Shown here: positions 12,601-20,112 of the stretch, one piece after another
How positions within the stretch are numbered: position 1 is the stretch's first letter
Layout of the letters: each line of letters starts with the position of its first letter
NCBI GenBank assembly: GCA_963989385.1
Contig: OZ022508.1
Span: 28,604,166 to 28,668,165 of the forward strand
DNA from: Ctena decussata
Taxonomy: Eukaryota > Mollusca > Bivalvia > Lucinida > Lucinidae
Length of the DNA: 64,000 nucleotides
Direction of reading: 5' to 3'
Made by a program: the position numbers and the translations under genes
The notes under the pieces: model-generated
What the model was told of the DNA's origin: nothing
What the model saw: only the letters and a program-made list of their open reading frames with translations
The model's database searches: none

Positions 12601-15600
12601 ACAAGTAACAATTTTCAAACAATTTTAAACACAGCTCCATAATGTGAGAAGAATTTTTATTGATTATATAATAAGTCAGGGCTGTGGAAATACCAAAATT
12701 TTCTACTTGTCGATGGACAAGTAAATAGACAAAATTAACTTGTCCAAACAAATATTTACTTGCCCAGAAAAAAGGTGTACATGTTATAAGGAAAGAATAA
12801 TAGATAATGAATAGAGGAAGAGTTGAACTTGATGACAGTTTTTGGCTAACAGTTTCGAATTAAAACATATGTTGTGGGCACCTGTTAGAATTGCCCCAAT
12901 GAGGCAATTCTAACAGGACCCCACAACATATGTGTTCATGAAAAATATCTCATAATTATCCTGAAATATTTCCACTGATGACACTTTGAATACTTGTCCC
13001 AGGGCAAGTAAACTGAAATTTCTCACTTGTCCAGAGTGAAACAGGACAAGTAGGACAAGTCAGGAATATGTATTTCCACAGCCCTGAATAAGTGTTCTTT
13101 TTCAGCACTTTTCAGGGGCCAAATCACAGCCTCATTCTCCATGGCAAGCAGAATTGAAGTCTCTAGTAATATATACATGCAGGATGTTCAAATGTGCAAA
13201 AGCAGTTGTTTCTTATTTTATACCAAACTCTGTACGACAGAAAAAATCCACTAGACTGCTTACCATTAGGGACCCATACCTGTTCGCAGTTTAAATCAGA
13301 TACATGTATCTAACAAAATATCGAACCTCAATCCTAGATGGTTGATGTTTTTTCTTGCTCAAAAAAACATTGTTTTTAATGAATTAAAATCATTAAAGTG
13401 TGAACTAAAAAGCAGCTGCCTTTCTTTCATCATATCATAAACATTGCAATGGTCACATGACTATCCATCATTCTGGCAACATCTTTTTTTAACATTTTGA
13501 TTTGTCTTGCCGGACTCCTCTTTATCAAACCAATCCAATGCCCCCACCTATCGGGGCCCAGGAAAGATAGGCTGTCTGGTGCCTCTGCAGCAGTGCTGCT
13601 AGTAACTATAACAGGACCTAGCTGACCTCCAAATTTGTAGGACTTTTACCCGACCTGAGATAAACGACACTAAGTGTAGTTTATCTCAGGTCGGGTAAAA
13701 GTCCTAAAAATCTGGAGACAATGTCTCGACATGACTGGAATATTGTTTACTAAGATGTAACCCACAATTCAACAACAACCAATCTGGCAACAACTCACCG
13801 TATCAGATGAAGGATTTTTCCGCTTGGCTTTGATGATATGTCGCTGTTTCATTGCATCATCCGTAGCCTTTGAAAACTCCCCAGCCTGACAAAAATACAC
13901 ACAACAATTAAGGTTTTGTGCTACTGTAAAGCACTTATTCTTATGCACTTACAAATATAATGCGACATCTGATTGGTTAAACGTAAAAAATCTGCGACAG
14001 TATATTCTGCGATACACTGTCACAAACCCAACGTAATTAAGTAATGTTGCTTCTTGGTTTTACGTTGCTGACAGCGCTTGAAATGGGTGCAAAATAGTAC
14101 ATTATGACAGGTGAAATTGTGGAAAAGTGCATTAGAATGGGGATAACTATATTGAAAATTGTCATTTGGGGAGGTAAATCATCGGTTTTATGGTCGCAAA
14201 CTGCGTTTTACAGCTCTGCTGGCACGTTGCCATAAAACGAAATTTCCGACCATAAAACCGATGATTTACCTCCCCAAATGACAATTTTCAAGACATGCCA
14301 TAAAATGAAATTCCCAACCATAAAACCAATGATTTACCTTCTCAAATGACAATTTTCAAGACAGTTATCCCCTAAATATCTGCAGTATCAAAATCTCGCG
14401 GTTTAATGAAAATGACAAATTGGTGCATTTCAATTTTGACAATGGCTCCCGACAGTAAAGAAACATCAATGTAAATTTTTAACAATTTGCCTTACATTTC
14501 TATTAAACTGTACATTGTGGCATCTATTAGAATCACCTCGATGAGGCGATTCTAATGGGATGCCACAATGTATAGTTCCATGGAATGCTATAGAAAATAT
14601 CTCAAATACTATTCAGGTTCTCCTTTTTATCTGAGCCTCTATTAAGTTGTGCATATGTAATTGTATTGAAAATCAAATATTGGGGACTTCTATTTTAGCG
14701 CTCTTTGCCTTAGCCGCAAATATCGCCAAATTTCAGTTAACAACAAATTTAATTGTTTTACAGTATTAACTTCATCAGGACTGGAAAGTTCTTAAAAGTT
14801 CACTTGTTGAACAAGACCACAGAAATGTTGCTTTCAAAACTTGCACTAGGAACAGTCAAAAATTTCTCTTGTCCTTTAGCATGAGCCACTCGTCATGGCG
14901 AGCGAACAAGTGTTATTTTCCAGTTCTGATCCATGATGAAGCAGACAGCGTGACATACGAGAATTCTGTGGAATATTATGCCTGACCTATCTGGGTAAAG
15001 TGTCCATATGGATACAGGACCTTGGTTTAAAGCCTAATCTGAAGGACTTGAGGAGCAGGTGATTGAACCTGTGACTCCTGGACTGGTAGTCTAGCGTGTA
15101 AAATCACTACACTACTACTGCCCCTCCTGCCATGTAGGTAATTTAAAGTCAGCAAGACATAGACAAAACATATCAACATCAGCTCTGATAAGCCATTTAA
15201 TCAACTGTTATATTTTCTGACCCAACTGCAAGAACTACTAGTCAATTAACCAAAAAAGGAAAACACCTGAATTTTCAAACACTGTCAATCAAAATGACAT
15301 AATGACCCGCTTCATCTTCATATACACTTGTTTGCCCTCAAGTCTGAATTCTAAATATGATACAGCTTGGTTGAAACAATTTCTGTAATTTTGCGTACAT
15401 GTACAAAAATTTGGTTACCGCATTTCTGACACTTTAAGGATTTGAGACAGAAAAATCGTAGTGACTGATGGATTCGAATTCGATCAACATCCGCATCAAA
15501 TGGAAGTTACTCAAAAGCTTTCTGTATGTCTTCTCAAAATCCAGATTAGTGTTGAAGTTATTTACAGTCACACAACTATATTAGTAACCATAGCAACAAA

Positions 15601-15698
15601 ATACATTACCTCTTCCGGCTCCTCCTCCTGGTCCCAGTTCCTATCAGTCAGTTCTGTGGTAGCTGTTCGCTTCGCCATTCTTTTGATATTCAGCTACT
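3444..15698 (-). CDS. NUP50: Nucleoporin NUP50 gene (7 coding exons, complete)
   Basis: NUP50 is a mobile FG nucleoporin of the nuclear basket that binds importin-alpha and Ran and helps release import cargo. Coding exons, in order on the minus strand, are 15678-15610, 13885-13799, 12598-12184, 6899-6672, 5310-5232, 4667-4552 and 3646-3444. All have GT/AG borders and join in phase to 1197 bases, 398 residues plus TAG. Residues 1-23 match the vertebrate N-terminus ([10 protein letters not shown]) that binds importin-alpha. About 128-162 is the conserved block with [14 protein letters not shown] or GFG motifs are scattered over about 59-250. About 275-398 is the RanBP1-like domain ([28 protein letters not shown]). 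The human protein is 468 residues, so this one is shorter in the FG-rich middle. The ATG context is strong (A at -3, G at +4). A splice acceptor at 15699-15700 suggests a non-coding first exon further upstream. Confidence 0.93.
4389..4450. repeat. Near-perfect palindrome in NUP50 last introns
   Basis: The arm CTTAAAGAAAAGAATTTGCT and its complement meet at a small loop (CTCAGGAG). Flanking sequence (GAAGGGAGACAAAAATGAAA) reappears near 44035, so this is part of a dispersed element. It lies about 100 bp beyond the exon 6 donor. Confidence 0.6.
4552..4667 (-). CDS. NUP50: NUP50 coding exon 6 (RanBP1-like domain)
   Basis: 116 bases encoding [19 protein letters not shown] and [12 protein letters not shown], closely matching the vertebrate RanBP1-like domain. 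Acceptor CATAG, donor GTCAGT, ends in phase 1. Confidence 0.93.
4726..4863 (+). mobile_element. Short LINE/SINE 3'-tail insertion with target duplication
   Basis: AACAGGATTAAA followed by (G)ATCGG occurs at 4726-4743 and again at 4847-4863, flanking about 103 bp that ends GAATAAAATATTGTTTAAAC. A closely similar 113-bp insertion sits at 37921. Both look like severely 5'-truncated retroelement tails. Confidence 0.65.
5232..5310 (-). CDS. NUP50: NUP50 coding exon 5
   Basis: 79 bases encoding the acidic linker [13 protein letters not shown] and the first strand of the RanBP1-like domain (SLYSKK). The acceptor is a TAGCAG tandem; either AG keeps the frame and differs by one alanine. A family-B MITE starts only 17 bp upstream of this exon. 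Confidence 0.9.
5327..5548. mobile_element. Palindromic MITE, family B
   Basis: Starts TGAGTCGTGACACGACAAAA and ends GGCTCA, with inverted AGACTCA/TGAGTC-type arms inside. It lies in the intron directly upstream (minus-strand sense) of NUP50 exon 5, 17 bp from the exon. Confidence 0.75.
5610..5842. mobile_element. Palindromic MITE, family B
   Basis: Starts TGAGCCACGACGCGAGAAAA and ends TTTTGTCGCGGCTCA. ATTTCATA and TATGAAAT extend the inverted symmetry to 5603-5850. It is only 61 bp from the previous copy and 55 bp from the family-A foldback at 5898. Confidence 0.75.
5848..6150. mobile_element. Foldback MITE family A flanked by exact 50-bp direct repeats
   Basis: The element 5898-6100 has ends CAGAGCTCTAGATAAG and CTTATATCTAGAGCTCTG and a perfect central palindrome (about 5977-6030: CCCCTCATCTGAACCGTCTC and complement). 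Bases 5848-5897 and 6101-6150 are identical over 50 positions (from AATTTATGAAACATAGG to AATGACCACA). This direct repeat is much longer than normal target duplications. Confidence 0.75.
6151..7068. other. NUP50 intron sequence around exon 4
   Basis: Apart from exon 4 (6672-6899) I see no gene and no clear repeat here. Confidence 0.5.
6672..6899 (-). CDS. NUP50: NUP50 coding exon 4 (FG-rich)
   Basis: 228 bases, phase 1 to phase 1, with acceptor TTTTCAG and donor GTATAT. The product is Pro/Ser/Gly-rich with [17 protein letters not shown] and GFSFAVGK, consistent with the FG-bearing linker before the Ran-binding domain. Confidence 0.9.
7069..8803. repeat. Pearl-like modular tandem element in NUP50 intron
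   Basis: Begins AACAAGAGGGCCATGATGGC. A first block (about 7150-7820) has about 145-bp monomers with GACCTAGTGACCTAGTTTTT and TCTGACAAAGTTTCATG. A second block (about 7855-8720) has about 142-bp monomers with TTTTTAGCTCTGGTGGCCAT and TCTGTGAAATTATTTCAAAA. The right end has a CGACCGGACGACGGAC microsatellite and a CTCACCTTGTGCTCAGGTG stem. Non-coding; open frames inside follow the repeat period. Confidence 0.75.
9287..9477. mobile_element. Foldback MITE, family A
   Basis: Ends CAGAGCCCTAGATAAG and CTTATCTAGGGCTCTG, with the shared core ACCATATGTTGTG and a central palindrome that has lost part of its right arm. The stretch 8804-9286 before it shows nothing recognisable. Confidence 0.75.
9548..9620. 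repeat. Long perfect-type hairpin
   Basis: The left arm CATCTCACTTATGATT and inner GAGGAGCATGGCATAC pair with GTATGCCATGCTCCTC and AATCATAAGTGAGATG. A related single arm lies at about 9760-9790. The source element was not identified. Confidence 0.65.
10010..10440. repeat. GATAGT/ATCGTGATAG-rich low-complexity region
   Basis: Short irregular repeats of GTGATAGT and CTATCG at both edges (about 10030-10125 and 10345-10440) frame about 220 bp of ordinary sequence. Possibly the ends of a degenerate element; not classified. Confidence 0.4.
10548..12114. mobile_element. About 1.5-kb inverted-repeat element in NUP50 intron 3
   Basis: The left arm (10548-10621) and right arm (12041-12114) are inverted copies sharing AAAAGAGTAAAATAAGGGAC and TGTGGATCCGTCG. 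Inside, a segment around GGCCAAGGCTTAAGAATGTT occurs twice (about 11094 and 11258) as a direct repeat. No transposase frame is visible; probably a non-autonomous DNA transposon. Confidence 0.55.
12117..12150. repeat. Poly-T / poly-G homopolymer tract
   Basis: Nine or so T are followed by about 21 G, ending 34 bp from the NUP50 exon 3 donor on the intron side. Length is likely to vary and is hard to sequence. Confidence 0.8.
12184..12598 (-). CDS. NUP50: NUP50 coding exon 3 (largest)
   Basis: 415 bases, entering in phase 0 after a TGTAG acceptor and ending in phase 1 before GTAATC. It encodes GFGG, LFGQ and SFGA motifs and the conserved block [19 protein letters not shown] through FKDYEKHL. 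A long poly-G run and an inverted-repeat element begin within 70 bases of its donor. Confidence 0.92.
12677..13086. mobile_element. hAT MITE with 7-8 bp target duplication
   Basis: Terminal inverted repeats are CAGGGCTGTGGAAATAC and its complement. AATAAGT lies directly outside both ends (12670-12676 and 13087-13093), matching hAT-type target duplication. The interior has repeated ACTTGTCC motifs and, at about 12866-12935, a family-A style hairpin (ACATATGTTGTGGG and complement), so it is either nested or a composite. Confidence 0.75.
13627..13717. repeat. Inverted-repeat hairpin
   Basis: AGGACTTTTACCCGACCTGA and its complement form arms of about 38 bp around GACACTAAGTGT. The sequence before it (about 13550-13620: GGCCCAGGAAAGATAGGCTG) resembles reversed and diverged text near 4950-4990. 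Dispersed element, family unknown. Confidence 0.55.
13799..13885 (-). CDS. NUP50: NUP50 coding exon 2
   Basis: Holds 29 codons, phase 0 to phase 0, with acceptor TCAG and donor GTGAGT. The product includes the basic HIIKAKRKN stretch, equivalent to the KKAKRRN segment of vertebrate NUP50 that forms part of the importin-alpha binding and NLS-like region. Confidence 0.92.
14154..14289. repeat. Strong inverted repeat with extra right-arm copy
   Basis: GAAAATTGTCATTTGGGGAG through TTTTATGGTCG is mirrored by CGACCATAAAACCGATGATT through ATGACAATTTTC. A diverged duplicate of the right arm follows at about 14296-14365. No coding content. Confidence 0.65.
14507..14575. repeat. Foldback family A-like hairpin
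   Basis: Arms TACATTGTGGCATC and GATGCCACAATGTA with inner ATTAGAATC/GATTCTAAT surround CGATGAGGCG. The layout matches the core of family A elements although sequence has drifted. Confidence 0.5.
14993..15127 (-). mobile_element. Degenerate tRNA-derived SINE
   Basis: Same family as the element at 43357: it shares the ATATGGATACAGGACCT and TTTAAAGCCT text and the reverse-strand B-box-like AGGTTCAATCACC. Diverged and without a clear target duplication. Confidence 0.5.
15610..15678 (-). CDS. NUP50: NUP50 coding exon 1
   Basis: Holds 23 codons from the ATG at 15678-15676. It encodes MAKRT...[15 protein letters not shown], the importin-alpha-binding N-terminus. Donor GTAATG follows. Ends in phase 0. 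Confidence 0.93.
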
Positions 15699-15929
15699 CT
15701 GTAAATTAATACACAATTATTAAAGATGGCAGACAGCATGAGGATTTGCTATGTATATCCCTAAACACAGAAAACGTGCCTGACAAATGGGGAAATCTTA
15801 TTCTTTCCTGGGAAATTAAAAATACAGGCTTCTGCATATAAATGGCTAAAATATAACTATTCTCTATTCGAGTGACTCGAGTCATATATATGAAAAGCTA
15901 AAAATACTAAATTTCAGCTTTGTAAACGA
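15699..15929. other. NUP50 upstream flank
   Basis: An acceptor-like AATTTACAG (minus strand) ends at 15699, so the true promoter and first non-coding exon should lie somewhere upstream. I could not place either with confidence in this AT-rich stretch. Confidence 0.35.
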
Positions 15930-17591
15930 TAACTTAGTGGAGTTATCACAAAACTCATGAAAGTGGCCAAACCAATGTAGTTATCACAAAACTCATGAAA
16001 GTGGTTGATTTGATGCTTAACGTCCACGGTAAACAACTAAGGTCATGTCGGGACGGTCAGTTAACCTAACCACACTATTCCTGGGCAGGCTTAGACCTCC
16101 TAAGCGGTTAACCAGTACTAAGTGCACATACTTTCGCCAGTAACTGACAACTGCCCTTCTTGAATCAGCGGAAGGAGAAACGAAAGTATGTGGCCAGACC
16201 GGGATTCGAACCCAGGACCTCTGACTTACGAGTCAGGTGCCCTACCGATTGCGCTACCCGACCCGGCCTCATGAAAGTGGCCAAACCAATATAGTTATCA
16301 CAAAACTCATGAAAGTGGCAAAACCAATATAGTTATCACAAAACTCATGAAAGTGGCCAAACCAATATAGTTATCACAAAACTCATGAAAGTGGCCAAAC
16401 CAATATAGTTATCACAAAACTCATGAAAGTGGCCAAACCAAAATAGTTATCACAAAACTCATGAAAGTGGCCAAACCAAAATAGTTATCACAAAACTCAT
16501 GAAAGTGGCCAAACCAATATAGTTATCACAAAACTCATGAAAGTGGCCAAACCAAAATAGTTATCACAAAACTCATGAAAGTGGCCAAACCAAAATAGTT
16601 ATCACAAAACTCATGAAAGTGGCCAAACCAAAATAGTTATCACAAAACTCATGAAAATGGCCAAACCAAAATAGTTATCACAAAACTCATGAAAGTGGCC
16701 AAACCAATATAGTTATCACAAAACTCATGAAAGTGGCCAAACCAATATAGTTATCACAAAACTCATGAAAGTGGCCAAACCAAAATAGTTATCACAAAAC
16801 TCATGAAAGTGGCCAAACCAATATAGTTATCACAAAACTCATGAAAGTGGCCAAACCAAAATAGTTATCACAAAACTCATGAAAGTGGCCAAACCAAAAT
16901 AGTTATCACAAAACTCATGAAAGTGGCCAAACCAATATAGTTATCACAAAACTCATGAAAGTGGCCAAACCAAAATAGTTATCACAAAACTCATGAAAGT
17001 GGCCAAACCAAAATAGTTATCACAAAACTCATGAAAGTGGCCAAACCAAAATAGTTATCACAAAACTCATGAAAGTGGCCAATCCAAAATAGTTATCACA
17101 AAACTCATGAAAGTGGCCAAACCAATATAGTTATCACAAAACTCATGAAAGTAGCCAAACCAATATAGTTATCACAAAACTCATGAAAGTGGCCAAACCA
17201 AAATAGTTATCACAAAACTCATGAAAGTGGCCAAACCAAAATAGTTATCACAAAACTCATGAAAGTGGCCAAACCAATATAGTTATCACAAAACTCATGA
17301 AAGTGGCCAAACCAATATAGTTATCACAAAACTCATGAAAGTGGCCAAACCAATGTAGTTATCACAAAACTCATGAAAGTGGCAAAACCAATATAGTTAT
17401 CACAAAACTCATGAAAGTGGCCAAACCAATATAGTTATCACAAAACTCATGAAAGTGGCCAAACCAAAATAGTTATCACAAAACTCATGAAAGTGGCCAA
17501 ACCAAAATAGTTATCACAAAACTCATGAAAGTGGCCAAACCAATATTTTGGTTTGGCCACTTTCATGAGTTTTGTGATAGCTCCATAAGTT
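15930..17591. repeat. 38-bp minisatellite inside a foldback element
   Basis: About 35 head-to-tail copies of a 38-bp unit (AGTTATCACAAAACTCATGA then AAGTGGCCAAACCAATAT) fill 15941-17547, with few variants, mostly AAAT versus ATAT at the unit end. At 17548-17591 one unit is present in inverted orientation, followed by CTCCATAAGTT, the near-complement of the left flank AACTTAGTGGAG. The array is therefore bounded by inverted arms. A SINE at 16005-16268 splits the second unit. Confidence 0.9.
16005..16268 (-). mobile_element. tRNA-derived SINE with 12-bp target duplication
   Basis: TCATGAAAGTGG lies directly on both sides (15993-16004 and 16269-16280), a clean target duplication made from minisatellite sequence. 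On the minus strand the first 78 bases form a tRNA-like head with A-box-like TAGCGCAATCGG and a perfect B box GGTTCGAATCC; the anticodon region reads CTCGTAA (Thr-like CGT) but the arm gives an 8-base loop, so it is not a working tRNA. The remaining body of about 186 bases ends ATCAAATCAA. Confidence 0.85.
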
Positions 17592-18275
17592 GTTTTACTT
17601 CAAAGGAAATATCTAGCAAAAATATGCTTTACATATATGAGTTGAATAGCATTGTCACAGTATCCGAACTACATGTACAATCTCTTCCGGTTTTCATAGC
17701 GTTGAATCGAGAGCACAAACATTCGCTTATAACCAGTAGTCGGAAATCATTATGTTTTGAGATTTTATCCGGAATCTGCTGCGTCATTTATAGCTATTCA
17801 GCTTCGAAAATGTAAAGAGGTAAGTTTAATATAATTTGCTCTTCGGTCTAAAGTACATTGTCCGAAAGATCTACGGGTTTTGTGAAGACTGAATATCCTT
17901 AATCTTTGGGTCTAAAATAGCATGACAGGTTGCAGATTACTGGGATACAGACTAGCGGTCGCCCACTCGCCCAGTGAGAGTAAAAAATTGGCTAGGAGCC
18001 TAAAATTAAAATGACAGTCGCCCAGCTTGCGATCGTCAGCTGTCAGCTTGGAGTAAAATCCGCCACCTCAAAGCGCACTGCTAATTTTGGCGCTGATATC
18101 TGCTTTGAATATTCCGTGTTCCGTCATACTTGTGTGTTGGATTTTACTCACTATCAAGAAACAACATGGCCACCTCCACGGTTTGTAAATTTTTCGGCAA
18201 AATATCGCTGGTGTTTCATGACCAATTGATAAAAGGAAGCAAAACCCGGAAGAAGGGCATTACTAGGGTTTACAA
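17592..18275. other. Non-coding stretch, nothing firm
   Basis: Short open frames exist (17525-17815 begins inside the minisatellite; 18011-18229) but show no domain. No gene called. Confidence 0.45.
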
Positions 18276-19180
18276 CATAGCCTACAGTCTTCGCGAAACC
18301 CTCTGAAGAGTTGCAGGACAGCTGTCAGACAGTCTCAAAATTTTTGCAGGACAGAACAGAAATTTGCAGGACAGAAAAAAAAATATTCGAGCCAACAAAA
18401 AATTTAGTCATAAAAATGGGAACCACTTGTAATTACTTAAAATACTGCTTCATTTTAACTTAAAATTCTCATTTAATCATTCATTCTTTACCTTATTTGA
18501 TTTAAATCCCATTTAATTATATTAATGCTCTGCTATACCTTATGTCCATCTATGCATAGGTAGGGATAAACTCCAAAGCTTTTTCAAAAGCTTCACTTGG
18601 TACAGAAAATTGTTGTGATTATTATCCTTGGTTCGGCCTTGTACGATTCACGAAGTTCGGCCATATTAAATTCGCTACCAGTCTATCTATCAAGCAGCAA
18701 AATACAGTAACAGTATGCAGATAAATAACCTGGCACAGCAGTTATTAAACAGATGATATGGATAAATGTTAAAGTTCATAACACTTTAGCCCAGTCATCG
18801 GAATTAAAATTAAAAAAAATGGAGATGAGATTGATATACATTCCGAGACCGAAACCAATCGTTGCGAACACATTTTGGGCCGAAAACTGTAACGCTCGAA
18901 ACAATTGGTTGTATATAAATAGTAAAGCATATATACTGACCAATCAGATGTCGCTTTGTGTAAGCGCTGCTGTAAATAAGAAATGGCGAAACTTTCGTTT
19001 TTGATTTGGCCAAAAGAGGCCTTTTCTGACAATAAATTTGATTTTACCGAGTTGGAGCATGCCAACTATTGTTAGTGTCGGACAGTGGGTCCAGCGTCGT
19101 GGCGAAAAATCGCCTGACATTTTCCAAATTTGCCGGTTTTGTCCGACAGACCGACGGTTTTCGTGAAGACTGAGCCTATG
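18276..19180. mobile_element. Possible DNA transposon remnant with inverted ends
   Basis: CATAGCCTACAGTCTTCGCG at the left and TTCGTGAAGACTGAGCCTATG at the right are imperfect inverted copies. GCAGGACAG motifs follow the left end and CCGACAGACC precedes the right end. No transposase frame and no clear target duplication. Confidence 0.35.
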
Positions 19181-19267
19181 GAAACGGCGCAATTCTCACG
19201 CAGATTCTGAATAAAAGAATTCTCGTGTTTTAAATGTGGGACCCTAATTTCTGGCCGGGCGATTTAG

Positions 19268-19516
19268 TGTAGTGACGCATCGTCTTGGCCCGATTCCCGG
19301 GTCCGGATGTAAGTACCGGGGATTAGTAGCACTAGAAGCAAATCAAGGGGCGATATTTATCTACTTCCGCCAGACATGCGCAGTTAGGTGAATTACAGCT
19401 GAGCGCTTTGCACGAATCCAGAGCGGTGACAGCCAGCGGTCTCAATTTCCATCCCTCTTGCCTTGCTTCTAATCTACAAGGGAATTGTATAGTTATAAAG
19501 GGGTAAAAACACAATA
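19268..19516 (+). repeat. 5' LTR
   Basis: Starts TGTAGTGACGCATCG and ends AAAAACACAATA. Nearly identical to the copy at 24154. Confidence 0.9.
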
Positions 19517-19517
19517 A

Positions 19518-19535
19518 TGGCGACGAGGTAAACTT
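19518..19535 (+). promoter_or_regulatory. Candidate primer-binding site
   Basis: TGGCGACGAGG follows the 5' LTR by one or two bases, as expected for tRNA-primed minus-strand synthesis. The matching tRNA is not identified. Confidence 0.5.
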
Positions 19536-19810
19536 GGCAGAAGCATTTGTATTTTGTTATTTTCGCCTTTTCCCCCATTGACATTCGTCCTGTGTTTTTT
19601 CGAACACTAACTTTGACAAAGGAGGGAATAGGTCGCCAGTTCTAGAATAACAAATTAACAACATTGCAAGCTTCTACGCTATACACACAGGGCCCTTGAA
19701 AGTCTCGACCTATAAATTCTAAATTTATCCAGTTTTGGTCGAAATTAGAAAGCAGGCGTAAGGTTAATAGAGGGTCAGTTATACAGGGAATAATATAGGG
19801 AATTTTACTT

Positions 19811-20028
19811 CTTGTGGAGTCTTGTAGACACACTAGATGGTGCAAATAAGATTTCTTATGAGGTCTTGTAGACACATGAGTAATTTATTTGTTATTCCCA
19901 AAGTCTCTTGTGGAGTCTTGTAGACACACAACATTATTCAAATAAGATTTCTTGTGGAGTCTTGTAGACACACAGGTGATTTATTTGATTAAAAGTTTAT
20001 TGCTTGTGGAGTCTTATAGACACACGTG
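19811..20028 (+). repeat. Five 26-nt triloop hairpins in the retrotransposon leader
   Basis: Hairpins at 19811-19836, 19855-19880, 19907-19932, 19951-19976 and 20003-20028. Each has a six-base outer stem (CUUGUG or CUUAUG on the left), an internal loop of two bases against one A, an inner GUCU/AGAC stem, and a UGU loop (UAU in the last). Start-to-start spacing alternates 44, 52, 44, 52. The outer stem keeps pairing where it changes: CUUGUG/CACAGG in the fourth becomes CUUAUG/CAUGAG in the second. Confidence 0.8.
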
Positions 20029-20112
20029 ATTGTTCAAATAAGACACATGGTCATTACCCCACCACAATTGTAATAGCAATAAAGTCAGTATTATCCCTGT
20101 ACGTCTGTCACC

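Noticed and set aside
16191..16263. Functional tRNA-Thr gene on the minus strand
   Set aside because: A and B boxes are present but the anticodon arm gives an 8-base loop and the sequence continues into a SINE body with a target duplication.
16269..17547. CRISPR-like array
   Set aside because: Units are directly adjacent with no unique spacers, and the genome is eukaryotic; it is a minisatellite.
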